Origin: Micrococcales bacterium
GTDB lineage: Bacteria > Actinomycetota > Actinomycetes > Actinomycetales > Microbacteriaceae
Assembly: GCA_947454255.1 (NCBI GenBank)
Contig: CANGIU010000013.1
Coordinates: 1 to 38,001, forward strand
Length of the DNA: 38,001 nt
Reading direction: 5' to 3'
Made by a program: the position numbers and the translations under genes. The notes below the pieces were generated by a model. The model was not told the origin of the DNA. It saw only the letters and a list, made by a program, of their open reading frames with translations, and searched no databases. Position 1 is the stretch's first letter; each line of letters opens with the position of its first letter. Shown here in pieces: positions 27,092 through 34,003 of this stretch.

Positions 27092-28683
27092 TCGAAATCA
27101 AGAATTTGAGTTTTAGTTATCTAAATGCCGAAGGTAAGCAGAAATCAGAAGAGCCACAACTCAATCGGGTGAATCTAACAATTGCACCTGGCGAGTTTGT
27201 GTTGGTCTGTGGCCCAACCGGAAGCGGAAAATCCACATTCCTCAAAACTCTGAATGGGTTAGCGCCTAATTTCACCGGCGGTGTCATAACCGGAGAACTT
27301 CTAATAGATGGCGTAAACCTATTAGGAGCAGAACCCTATGAATTCTCACATTTAGTCGGCTACGTGAATCAACAACCAGAGGGTGCTTTTGTGGCAGACC
27401 TAGTTCTTGACGAAATCGTATACAGTGCAGAACAGCTGGCGATAGGCAAAGAACAGATAACAAAGGACGTTCAAAGGCTAAGCAAACTACTTGGCCTTGA
27501 AGAGCTACTTAATTCTCCACTGTCAACTCTGTCTGGAGGTCAGCAACAACGAGTTGCAATTGCAGCGGCACTTATCTCTGGAGCAAAAGTATTGCTGCTT
27601 GATGAACCAACATCCGCTCTAGATCTTCAAGGTGCAACAGAAGTTCTAAACCTGCTTCAGAAACTTGCACGAGAAGAAGGAGTGAGCGTTCTCCTAGCCG
27701 AACATCGCATTTCTCGAGTTGTTGGATCAGTTGATTCCGTCATAGTGGTGCACGGTGATGGGTCTGTAACTAAAGGAAACCCTGCAGATCAATTCAACGA
27801 TGCTCGATTCGCTCCCCCAATTATTGAACTCGGTCAACAGCTTGGCTGGAAGCCATTAGCAATGACAGCAAAGCAAGCACAAGCACTTTGGAAAAAAGCT
27901 CCCGCAGCGTTTGTGGAGAAGCATTTCAATGAACCTGGCCCAAGAGTCTTAGAAGTAACTGACCTGGAGGTAACCTTTGGTTCACTTTCCGCAGTAAAGA
28001 AAACAAGCTTGAGTTTATTTGGCAACCAGATCACTGCCTTGATGGGAGAGAACGGGTCTGGAAAGACCTCGCTCTGCTGGGCGATCCAGGGAAGTGGCAC
28101 TAGAACTTCAGGAACTGTTGAAACAGCTACTGGTGACCCTAAGAACATGAGTGTTCAGGATCGCCTTGAAGTAACCACCATGGTCCCGCAGCGAGCAGCA
28201 GATCTACTCTTCCTCAACTCATTGGCCGATGAATTGCATGAATCAGATACCTTTGCCAAAGTGCCAGCTGGAACGACGGCTAACCTATTCCAGAAACTTG
28301 CAGGCAGAATTGACACTTCAATCCACCCACGCGATCTCTCCGCTGGACAACAACTTTCCCTCGTACTTTCATTACAACTAGTTAAGAATGCACCGGTGCT
28401 GATCCTTGATGAACCAACACGTGGTTTGGACTATGCCGCTAAACGGGCCTTAGCCAAACAACTTGATCAAGTTCGAAATGCAGAGCGAACTGTGCTGATA
28501 GCAACTCACGACATCGAGTTCGTTGCCATGGTTGCAGACAGAGTTCTAGTTCTAAAAGATGGCAGTATCGCTAAGGATGCTAGCCCGCTCGATGTTCTAG
28601 GTAGTGGACAAGAGTTAGCTTCTCAAATTGCAGATGTAACCAATGAAGCAGGACTTATTACTATTGGGCAGGTGCTCCATTGA
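27088..28683 (+). CDS. cbrU: ECF transporter duplicated ATPase (CbrU-like)
   Basis: Energy subunit with two fused ABC domains replacing separate A and A' subunits. Domain one: Walker A GPTGSGKST, signature LSGGQQQRVAIAAALI, Walker [12 protein letters not shown]. Domain two: GENGSGKTSL, a shifted signature LSAGQQLSLVLSL, Walker B LILDEPTRGLD. The ATG at 27088 is taken because it gives the normal ABC start MIEIKNLSFSY and an ATGA overlap with the T gene; an ATG 26 codons earlier is unlikely. Length 531. The degenerate second signature suggests one fully active and one weaker ATP site, as is common in fused ECF ATPases. Confidence 0.9.
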   Translation: MIEIKNLSFSYLNAEGKQKSEEPQLNRVNLTIAPGEFVLVCGPTGSGKSTFLKTLNGLAPNFTGGVITGELLIDGVNLLGAEPYEFSHLVGYVNQQPEGAFVADLVLDEIVYSAEQLAIGKEQITKDVQRLSKLLGLEELLNSPLSTLSGGQQQRVAIAAALISGAKVLLLDEPTSALDLQGATEVLNLLQKLAREEGVSVLLAEHRISRVVGSVDSVIVVHGDGSVTKGNPADQFNDARFAPPIIELGQQLGWKPLAMTAKQAQALWKKAPAAFVEKHFNEPGPRVLEVTDLEVTFGSLSAVKKTSLSLFGNQITALMGENGSGKTSLCWAIQGSGTRTSGTVETATGDPKNMSVQDRLEVTTMVPQRAADLLFLNSLADELHESDTFAKVPAGTTANLFQKLAGRIDTSIHPRDLSAGQQLSLVLSLQLVKNAPVLILDEPTRGLDYAAKRALAKQLDQVRNAERTVLIATHDIEFVAMVADRVLVLKDGSIAKDASPLDVLGSGQELASQIADVTNEAGLITIGQVLH

Positions 28684-29444
28684 ATAAGTTAATTTCACGT
28701 ATTAGCGTGGGGATCGCTGGTCTAATCAGCATCCTGATCTTTACATGGCCACTTTTTATAAAAGCTGGTGAGCAAAATGAAACCCTGCTCGCTCAGACAG
28801 TATTTATTGTTCTGATGCCATTGGTATTGATACTTGTCCTTATCGAGTTTGCAACCGGAGACATCTCATCTAAACACCTTGCGCTTCTAGGGGTTCTAAT
28901 TGCTCTCAACGCTGTCATCAGATTGCTTGGCGCTGGAACTGCTGGAATTGAAACAGCATTCTTCTTAATTATTCTTGGAGCATTTGTTTTTGGGAGTGGT
29001 TTTGGTTTCATTCTCGGAGCCTGTTCAATACTCGTCTCTGCCCTTCTGACCGGAGGAATTGGACCTTGGCTTCCATTCCAAATGATGGGAGCAGCATTGG
29101 TAGGCCTTGGAGCAGGGCTGATACCTAGATCGAACAGATTGTGGCTGCAGAAAGTATTCCTAATCGGATATGCAGTATTCGCAAGTTTTATCTACGGTGG
29201 CTTGATGACGATGTGGAACTGGCCATATTTAGCGGGGACTGGAACCCAGTTGAGTTATGTCGCTGGAGACCCAATCACAGAAAACCTTTCAAGGTTCATT
29301 CAATATGAATTATTCACGGGTGGCCTAGTTTGGGATCTTGGCAGAGCAATCACCACAAGTGTGCTGATTCTATTAACTGGCACAGCCCTGATCGCCACTC
29401 TCAAAAGAGCAGCAACCAGGGCTGGCGTAGGAAGAGAACTTTAG
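28680..29444 (+). CDS. cbrT: ECF transporter S component, predicted cobalamin-specific (CbrT-like)
   Basis: Substrate-binding membrane subunit. About 254 residues with five to seven hydrophobic helices (for example VGIAGLISILIFTWPLF and LVLILVLIEFATG), a loop with LLGAGTAGIETAF, and a Gly-rich central segment FVFGSGFGFILGACSILVSA typical of ECF S proteins. The start is TTG at 28680, overlapping the ATPase stop by four bases. Substrate specificity is inferred only from the riboswitch and operon; sequence alone does not name the vitamin. The gene ends in a four-base stop overlap with the convergent DoxX gene. Confidence 0.8.
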   Translation: MNKLISRISVGIAGLISILIFTWPLFIKAGEQNETLLAQTVFIVLMPLVLILVLIEFATGDISSKHLALLGVLIALNAVIRLLGAGTAGIETAFFLIILGAFVFGSGFGFILGACSILVSALLTGGIGPWLPFQMMGAALVGLGAGLIPRSNRLWLQKVFLIGYAVFASFIYGGLMTMWNWPYLAGTGTQLSYVAGDPITENLSRFIQYELFTGGLVWDLGRAITTSVLILLTGTALIATLKRAATRAGVGREL

Positions 29445-29848
29445 ACTGTTGGGTAGAAAGCCAAAAGAATAGTTGCAATAACTGTTACAGCAAGAAGCAT
29501 CAAACCACTCTTATATGTGTATTTGAATTCCTTGCGAACAATGTGAACCAAATTAGCTAGAACCATAATTGTTGCAAGCCCTGCAGCAGCGGCAATACCA
29601 AGTGGTAGTGCCCAGTCAAAGTTGAAAACTGTAACGGCAACCGGAGCAAGAATTACACCCAGTCCACCCAGCAACTCTGCTAAACCGATGAACTTGGTTG
29701 TGCCCTTAGGTGCCTTTGAGATCCAGCCCCAACCACGAGCAAGTAGATCTGCATCTGAGGTCTTGAGCTTGTCGAGGCCAGCCTTGACGAATGCGTAAGA
29801 GGCGAAGCCAGCAACTGCAAGAGTCGCGACGATGATAAAGATGTTCAT
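29441..29848 (-). CDS. DoxX-family membrane protein
   Basis: Four-helix membrane protein of the DoxX/DoxD-like family, whose members often serve in redox or thiol-stress chemistry. The helix pattern with GFASYAFVKAGLDKLK, KFIGLAELLGGLGVIL and ATIMVLANLVHIVRKE is characteristic. I choose the ATG at 29846-29848 (MNIFIIVATLAVAG), preceded by GAAAGG at good spacing, over an ATG seven codons upstream. It is transcribed divergently from the HicB-like regulator, sharing a symmetric promoter/operator, and ends four bases into the ECF S gene. Confidence 0.8.
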   Translation of the reverse strand: MNIFIIVATLAVAGFASYAFVKAGLDKLKTSDADLLARGWGWISKAPKGTTKFIGLAELLGGLGVILAPVAVTVFNFDWALPLGIAAAAGLATIMVLANLVHIVRKEFKYTYKSGLMLLAVTVIATILLAFYPTV

Positions 29849-29903
29849 TTGAACCTTTCGATAAAACATTGTTTTGAGAGTGAGTCAGGTTTAGACTTCT
29901 ATT

Positions 29904-29946
29904 AGTAAAGCACCACTTGACTAAATAAGTCAAGTCCCCCTTTACT
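29904..29946. promoter_or_regulatory. Mirror-symmetric divergent promoters with central operator
   Basis: A palindrome centred on 29925. The core is ACTTGACT-aaata-AGTCAAGT (29915-29935) and the outer arms are AGTAAAG (29904-29910) and CTTTACT (29940-29946). Read on each strand it gives TTGACT, 18 bases, TTTACT, that is, a near-consensus sigma-70-type promoter pointing each way: plus toward the HicB-like gene and minus toward the DoxX gene. The inner repeat overlaps both -35 boxes and would be a natural repressor site. Confidence 0.75.
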
Positions 29947-29964
29947 GCGTGTCGGGAGGTAACC

Positions 29965-30345
29965 ATGGAAATCAAGGTTCATGCTGAGCGCACCCAAGAG
30001 GGTTGGACTGCAGAAGTCCCAGGACCTGAAGGTTTCACTGTTTCAGCAAGACGCCTAGATCAATGCAAAGACATGGTCGTTGAACGCATCAAGACCCTAG
30101 AAGAACAGAAGGGCAATAAAGAAGTTTGTGAAGTGGTTGTCAAAGTTGAAGCAGAGCTACCTGGCATCATCTGCGATCTAGAGACTGCAAAAGTAAAGAT
30201 GCAGGAAGCCCAAAGACTTCAAGACGAAGCATCAGCTGAGATCAGAACAGTCGTCTCAAGAATGCGTGATGAAGGCTTAACCATGCGAGACATCGCCGTA
30301 TTGCTTGGAGTCTCCCCCCAGCGTGTGGCTCAGCTTATTGGCTAA
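29965..30345 (+). CDS. HicB-like/HTH small regulator
   Basis: A 126-residue soluble protein. The N-terminal 50 residues resemble the HicB partial RNase H fold (EGWTAEVPGPEGFTVSARRLDQCKDMVVERI), and the C-terminus is a helix-turn-helix (EGLTMRDIAVLLGVSPQRVAQLIG). No hicA-like toxin gene is adjacent, so it is probably a solitary regulator. A strong GGGAGGT ribosome site precedes the ATG. It faces a palindromic operator shared with the DoxX gene and is the likely ligand of that site. Exact family assignment is by eye. Confidence 0.7.
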   Translation: MEIKVHAERTQEGWTAEVPGPEGFTVSARRLDQCKDMVVERIKTLEEQKGNKEVCEVVVKVEAELPGIICDLETAKVKMQEAQRLQDEASAEIRTVVSRMRDEGLTMRDIAVLLGVSPQRVAQLIG

Positions 30346-30367
30346 ATAGGCCGCTGTTGATTCAGGT

Positions 30368-30925
30368 TCAAAGAAGCGTTATGTCGGTTTTCACTGGATT
30401 GACAAATACAGGTACACCTAAGTAGTTCTCAAGATTCGAAATCCATTGAATGTCAGGTGTTGCGCTTGAGACATCTATGGTCAGGTCTAGGCCCTCCCCA
30501 TCCTGCCTTGGACCTGCGCTTGAAAGAACTACTCCTCCTTTAGCCCAATACTTTTCATAAATCGCTGAAACTTTGTTAGTCGCTTCAGTCAACCGAGCCA
30601 ATGTATAAGGTGCACGATGCAGCCTGACAAATGGCATGCCTTTTCCTCTGACATCGAATTGTTGAAGGTAATTCCAGAGCTCTTTACTGGGCTCAGAGCT
30701 AATCCAGAGATCCACTGAAACTTCTTCCTCATCGACCTTAACCCCAACGTATTCACTGAGGTTAAGATCATCTATATCGGAGAGCATGGACTGAATTGCG
30801 TTATATGCATCAACCTTTTGTTGAGGTGATTGTTTCGCTTCAGTCGGCTTCGGCTGGAGTGCGAAAGTTAAAATTAGCGCTAAGAAGATAGCGGAATAAG
30901 TAAAAAGTTGTTTTGCTTTAGACAT
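30368..30925 (-). CDS. Exported protein of unknown function
   Basis: A 185-residue protein with an N-terminal signal or anchor helix (LFTYSAIFLALILTFAL, residues 7-23), then an Ala/Lys/Gln-rich linker and a folded domain with no motif I recognise (segments VDLWISSEPSKELWNYLQQF and GLDLTIDVSSATPDIQW). The second part alternates hydrophobic strands and helices. AAAGGGGGG precedes the ATG. The neighbouring genes give no functional clue; it ends 22 bp from the HicB-like gene, tail to tail. Confidence 0.7.
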   Translation of the reverse strand: MSKAKQLFTYSAIFLALILTFALQPKPTEAKQSPQQKVDAYNAIQSMLSDIDDLNLSEYVGVKVDEEEVSVDLWISSEPSKELWNYLQQFDVRGKGMPFVRLHRAPYTLARLTEATNKVSAIYEKYWAKGGVVLSSAGPRQDGEGLDLTIDVSSATPDIQWISNLENYLGVPVFVNPVKTDITLL

Positions 30926-31022
30926 GGTGCCCCCCTTTGATCTATACCTATAATTTACCCTCCAAAAGATTTATTTCAACTAATTCATGCCGGAAGAATC
31001 TCCGTGACCATTCATTTAAAGG

Positions 31023-31050
31023 AAAATGGCGGCCACAATAGTGACCGCCA
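31023..31050 (-). terminator. Rho-independent terminator of the heliorhodopsin gene
   Basis: The stem TGGCGG-c-CAC (31027-31036) pairs with GTG-a-CCGCCA (31041-31050) around an AATA loop. On the minus strand the stem is followed by TTTTCC, giving a short U-run, 16 bp beyond the gene's stop. Confidence 0.8.
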
Positions 31051-31065
31051 ATTCCCAATCTTTAC

Positions 31066-31911
31066 TTAGTTGTTTGCAAGTGCAGGAATGATAGCTCCTG
31101 AGAATACCTGCCAAGCAAGAAGTGACTTCGCTACGAAGCTAAGCGTGATGTATACACGCTCACCGAATAGGTAGTCCTTCCACTTGCCAACCTGACGATA
31201 CTGAAGTGCCTGGTTGATAGCAAAAGTATTGAATGCAATAAAGATTGTCACAATGATTCCGATAACGAATCCTGGGATCTCATTTGCTCCGGTGTAGCCA
31301 GGCCGGAATGCAGAGATGCCAATAATGATCCAAGGAACAATACCGGTCATACAACCCATGATGTATGGAAGAGCCTTACCGTTACCTGGCTTCTCATACT
31401 TCTCCTGAAGTGCACCGAAAAGGATCATGCTTGCGTTCACTGCAAAGACTGCAATTAGTCCTGCAAAATCAGTGAAACCGTTTAGCAGCATGATCGAGGT
31501 AATCATGATTGAAGATGACAAAGCATATTCAGTCCAACGGAAATAGTTATGTGTGTTAGCAAGCCCTTCGAAGTATCTCTTCTTGAAGAAAGGAGAAATG
31601 ATTGCGAAGTGGAAGATAGCTGAAAGCAATAGGAAGGCAATAATTGCTCCACCTAGGTTGATGGTGAAAAGCACAACGTGCTGAGGCGCTTCGATTGTAA
31701 GAGGGCCAACTTTTTCGCCAACCTTGAACCCTGGAGGGCCCTGCATCCAGTCAGCTGTTACAGGGAAGTAACCCTGAACCTTTACCTGAGCAAGGATTGA
31801 AAATAGTGAGATTGCTGAAAGTAGGTGCAATACGCCTGCAATGAAGTTGTATCTAGTTAAACCTTTTTCACTTGTCTTATTGGCAAGTTTTTCAGTTTTA
31901 TTTGAAGCCAT
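31066..31911 (-). CDS. Heliorhodopsin
   Basis: Seven-helix retinal protein of the heliorhodopsin family, a light sensor or regulator distinct from type 1 rhodopsins. The seventh helix contains the retinal lysine Lys262 in LSFVAKSLLAWQVFSG, and the third helix contains RWTEYALSSS with Glu128 as the likely Schiff-base counterion; both motifs match the actinobacterial heliorhodopsins. Seven hydrophobic segments and a charged N-terminal cytoplasmic tail (inverted topology in this family) are seen. Length 281. AAAGGT precedes the ATG. Its upstream flank ends against the displaced ssrA terminator, so its promoter lies within or beside that terminator. Confidence 0.95.
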   Translation of the reverse strand: MASNKTEKLANKTSEKGLTRYNFIAGVLHLLSAISLFSILAQVKVQGYFPVTADWMQGPPGFKVGEKVGPLTIEAPQHVVLFTINLGGAIIAFLLLSAIFHFAIISPFFKKRYFEGLANTHNYFRWTEYALSSSIMITSIMLLNGFTDFAGLIAVFAVNASMILFGALQEKYEKPGNGKALPYIMGCMTGIVPWIIIGISAFRPGYTGANEIPGFVIGIIVTIFIAFNTFAINQALQYRQVGKWKDYLFGERVYITLSFVAKSLLAWQVFSGAIIPALANN

Positions 31912-31962
31912 GATCTTTACCTTTCTTGGAACATTAGTTCGAGCCTATTGGTACTTAAGTGC

Positions 31963-31991
31963 AAAAACCTGTATCCAGAGGGACACAGGTT
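31963..31991 (-). terminator. Original ssrA terminator, now displaced
   Basis: AACCTGT-a-TCC (31966-31976) pairs with GGA-c-ACAGGTT (31981-31991) around AGAG. In the minus direction the stem ends in TTTTT, a textbook rho-independent terminator. It lies only 7 bases after the CCA of the tmRNA 3'-end copy at 31999-32017, so it is probably the terminator of ssrA from before the element inserted. Confidence 0.8.
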
Positions 31992-32000
31992 AATACATTG

Positions 32001-32017
32001 GTGGAGATGGGGGGAAT
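32001..32017. repeat. Distal attachment core repeat (copy of tmRNA 3' end)
   Basis: GTGGAGATGGGGGGAAT, identical to 37674-37690. On the minus strand it reads as the last bases of tmRNA, CATCTCCA, here followed by the original CCA (32001-31999). Beyond the core the next 30 bases resemble the T-arm only loosely, as expected for an attachment-site arm belonging to the element. Confidence 0.88.
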
Positions 32018-32083
32018 TGAAGCAAACGCCTCCATGGCCACGATAAGCCTGCCATTTTCCCATTTTAAAAAGCCTCAATTTAA

Positions 32084-32117
32084 CTTTTAAGCAACGGTGG
32101 GGCATTTTTTAAGCAAC
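32084..32117 (+). repeat. Two candidate integrase arm sites, left end
   Basis: CTTTTAAGCAAC at 32084-32095 and TTTTTAAGCAAC at 32106-32117, 22 bases apart, same orientation as the pair at the other end. They lie about 70-100 bases inside the core repeat, as arm-type integrase sites do. The remaining sequence to the restriction gene start at 32213 shows only a GGTCC...GGACC repeat and no gene. Confidence 0.62.
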
Positions 32118-32212
32118 CATTTTTCGGCTTGATAGGGTCCATTCTTCTTACTTAGGCCGCCCTAACTGGACCTTTGTTCAAAATTGAGTTATGTTCCCCT
32201 AACAAAGGCTAA

Positions 32213-32950
32213 ATGCCAATAAAAACGGGGGAAAAGTTGCTATCTCACTACGGAACAGAACAAGTCGGCATATCAGCAGAGATTGCTCTCGCTGACCTAA
32301 CAGGTGTGAAGATCGACGCAGCGTATCGCACCAGAGGGCGAACAGAGCTGATTAGCCACATCCAACCAGCACTTAGCCAAGCGATTAGCCTGTTCCCAAA
32401 GCCGATTAAACACATCGCAGGAGACCAAAACCCAGTGGATTTTCTTCTTGAAGGAAATGCGACCCTGTCGGTGAAGTCCAATATGCGAGAAGCAGGTAAA
32501 GTTGCACCGCAGAACATCGGACAGCCAACCGCCTCAACATTTTGGGCTCGCTTGCCGCACTTGGTGCCAGCAGGGACCAACATAAAAGCCCTAACTTACG
32601 GACAGTCGGCCCAAGTGTTCAAGCAAGTAGCCCAAGCGGAGATTGTTGCTTTGCTTGGTGAGTATTGGAAAAACATGTTTGATTGCGATTTCACGGTTTG
32701 GGTCTTTGAGGTCCTGGACAAAAACAACAACCTTTCCGCAAGGCCAAAGGTCAAAGTGTTTAAGAAAGCACAAAGCCCTGCCTGGCAAAGGTCAAGAATT
32801 ACTTTCACTAAGACTGTTGCCGACTGGAATGAAAGTTGCACTGTGAAATATGGCAACGTATCAATTGGCGAGTTTCAAGTCCATGCCAACCGAAACTGCT
32901 TTAAGTTCCGCTTCAACCTCAACGGACTTATTCAAGCGGGTCTGCTCTAA
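32213..32950 (+). CDS. Putative type II restriction endonuclease, PD-(D/E)XK-like
   Basis: A 245-residue protein I do not recognise as a named enzyme. The segment NPVDFLLEGNATLSVKSN places Asp76 before a Ser-Val-Lys88 pattern, which would fit a variant PD-D-(S)xK nuclease core. It is convergent with a DNA methyltransferase gene and their stop codons overlap by four bases, the usual arrangement of a type II restriction-modification pair. I infer an endonuclease partner; its recognition sequence is unknown. The ATG is preceded by CAAAGGCT. Confidence 0.6.
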   Translation: MPIKTGEKLLSHYGTEQVGISAEIALADLTGVKIDAAYRTRGRTELISHIQPALSQAISLFPKPIKHIAGDQNPVDFLLEGNATLSVKSNMREAGKVAPQNIGQPTASTFWARLPHLVPAGTNIKALTYGQSAQVFKQVAQAEIVALLGEYWKNMFDCDFTVWVFEVLDKNNNLSARPKVKVFKKAQSPAWQRSRITFTKTVADWNESCTVKYGNVSIGEFQVHANRNCFKFRFNLNGLIQAGLL

Positions 32951-33957
32951 ATAGAAGCGACTTCGGTGGCTTGTGGTTCCAAGCGTTTCTTGAGTTTGGC
33001 GTAAAAGTCTGCTTCTCGCTCAACGATTACGGCATTACGGCCCAACGAAAGAGCTGCCTCGCCAGAAGAGCCTGACCCGCCAAAGCCGTCAAGGATTGTG
33101 TCCCCTGCATTTGAGTAAAGTGCCACCAAAAATTGGAGAAGAGGGACGGGTTTTTCAGTCGGATGAAGTCTGTTGCCAACCTTAAGCGGGTTCTGGACAT
33201 AGTTCGGCACGCAGGCTTGAAGGTATTTCTTTCCTTCGTCATCCAACTTATAAATCGCTTCGGTCTTCTTGACGGCTTCTTTTTTACTGGCTTCCAAGAT
33301 GTTCTCAACCACTTGCGAAATCATCTCAACATGATCCGCACCGAACAGGTCTCCCTCTTGAAGGTTCAAAACTGCATCTTTAACCTTGGAGTAGATGATG
33401 GTGCTGACTTTGTCCGCAACGATTGTTGCTTCAATGATTTTGTTTTCCAGCGTTTGCTCCACAATGGGAACATCGGCGTTGAAAGTCACTTTCTTGCCTT
33501 CTTTTACTCCGACAATGATGTATTCGTTGGCACTCATTGGCATGTATTGGCGATTTACAGGCACGGCGTTATTTTTACGCCAGGTGATTAAACGACGAGG
33601 CGAGAGACCATTCTTTTTGAGGGCTTCCATTAAATGCGAGATGTAGGCATCCGCACAGAAAATTGCGAAACTGCCACCCTTGCGTAGGACCCGAGACCAC
33701 TCCGAAGACCACTCGTCAAGTTTTCCCAAGAACTCCTCGTGAGAATAACTGTCCCAATCCTCGCCACTTTCGCTGTCAAATTGGTAGGAGTGAATTGTGT
33801 TCTTCTCGTAAGAGGCGAAGTTGGTCTTTTTGGAGATATTGAAAGGCGGGTCTGTCAAGACGAAATCAACGCTTAACCCTTCAACAAATTTGAAGTTGTC
33901 TCCGTGATGTAATACAAGGTTGGACAATGTTCCTCGCTCAATTCTTTGGTGTTCCAA
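32947..33957 (-). CDS. Type II-like DNA methyltransferase, beta class
   Basis: Adenine-N6 or cytosine-N4 DNA methyltransferase. The catalytic motif DPPFN is at residues 36-40 near the N-terminus, and the SAM motif GFGGSGSSGEAALSLGRNA is near the C-terminus after HPTEKPV, the order of the beta class. Residues about 160-250 between them form the likely target-recognition region. The start is a TTG (33955-33957) giving an ORF beginning EHQRIERGTLSNLVLHHGD; a second TTG ten codons later is possible. It lies 46 bp after rep on the same strand, so the element's rep and methyltransferase may be cotranscribed. Confidence 0.9.
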   Translation of the reverse strand: MEHQRIERGTLSNLVLHHGDNFKFVEGLSVDFVLTDPPFNISKKTNFASYEKNTIHSYQFDSESGEDWDSYSHEEFLGKLDEWSSEWSRVLRKGGSFAIFCADAYISHLMEALKKNGLSPRRLITWRKNNAVPVNRQYMPMSANEYIIVGVKEGKKVTFNADVPIVEQTLENKIIEATIVADKVSTIIYSKVKDAVLNLQEGDLFGADHVEMISQVVENILEASKKEAVKKTEAIYKLDDEGKKYLQACVPNYVQNPLKVGNRLHPTEKPVPLLQFLVALYSNAGDTILDGFGGSGSSGEAALSLGRNAVIVEREADFYAKLKKRLEPQATEVASI

Positions 33958-34003
33958 ATCCGCTTCTTGTTGAGAAGTGGTTGGTCAAATTTGGCCCAAA
34001 CCA

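Noticed and set aside
29965-30345. HicAB toxin-antitoxin module
   Set aside because: Only the HicB-like half is present; no small HicA-like gene lies next to it.
32001-32050. Possible tRNA gene or second tmRNA fragment
   Set aside because: Only the last bases of the acceptor are kept; the T-arm and the rest are not, so it is an attachment-site copy.
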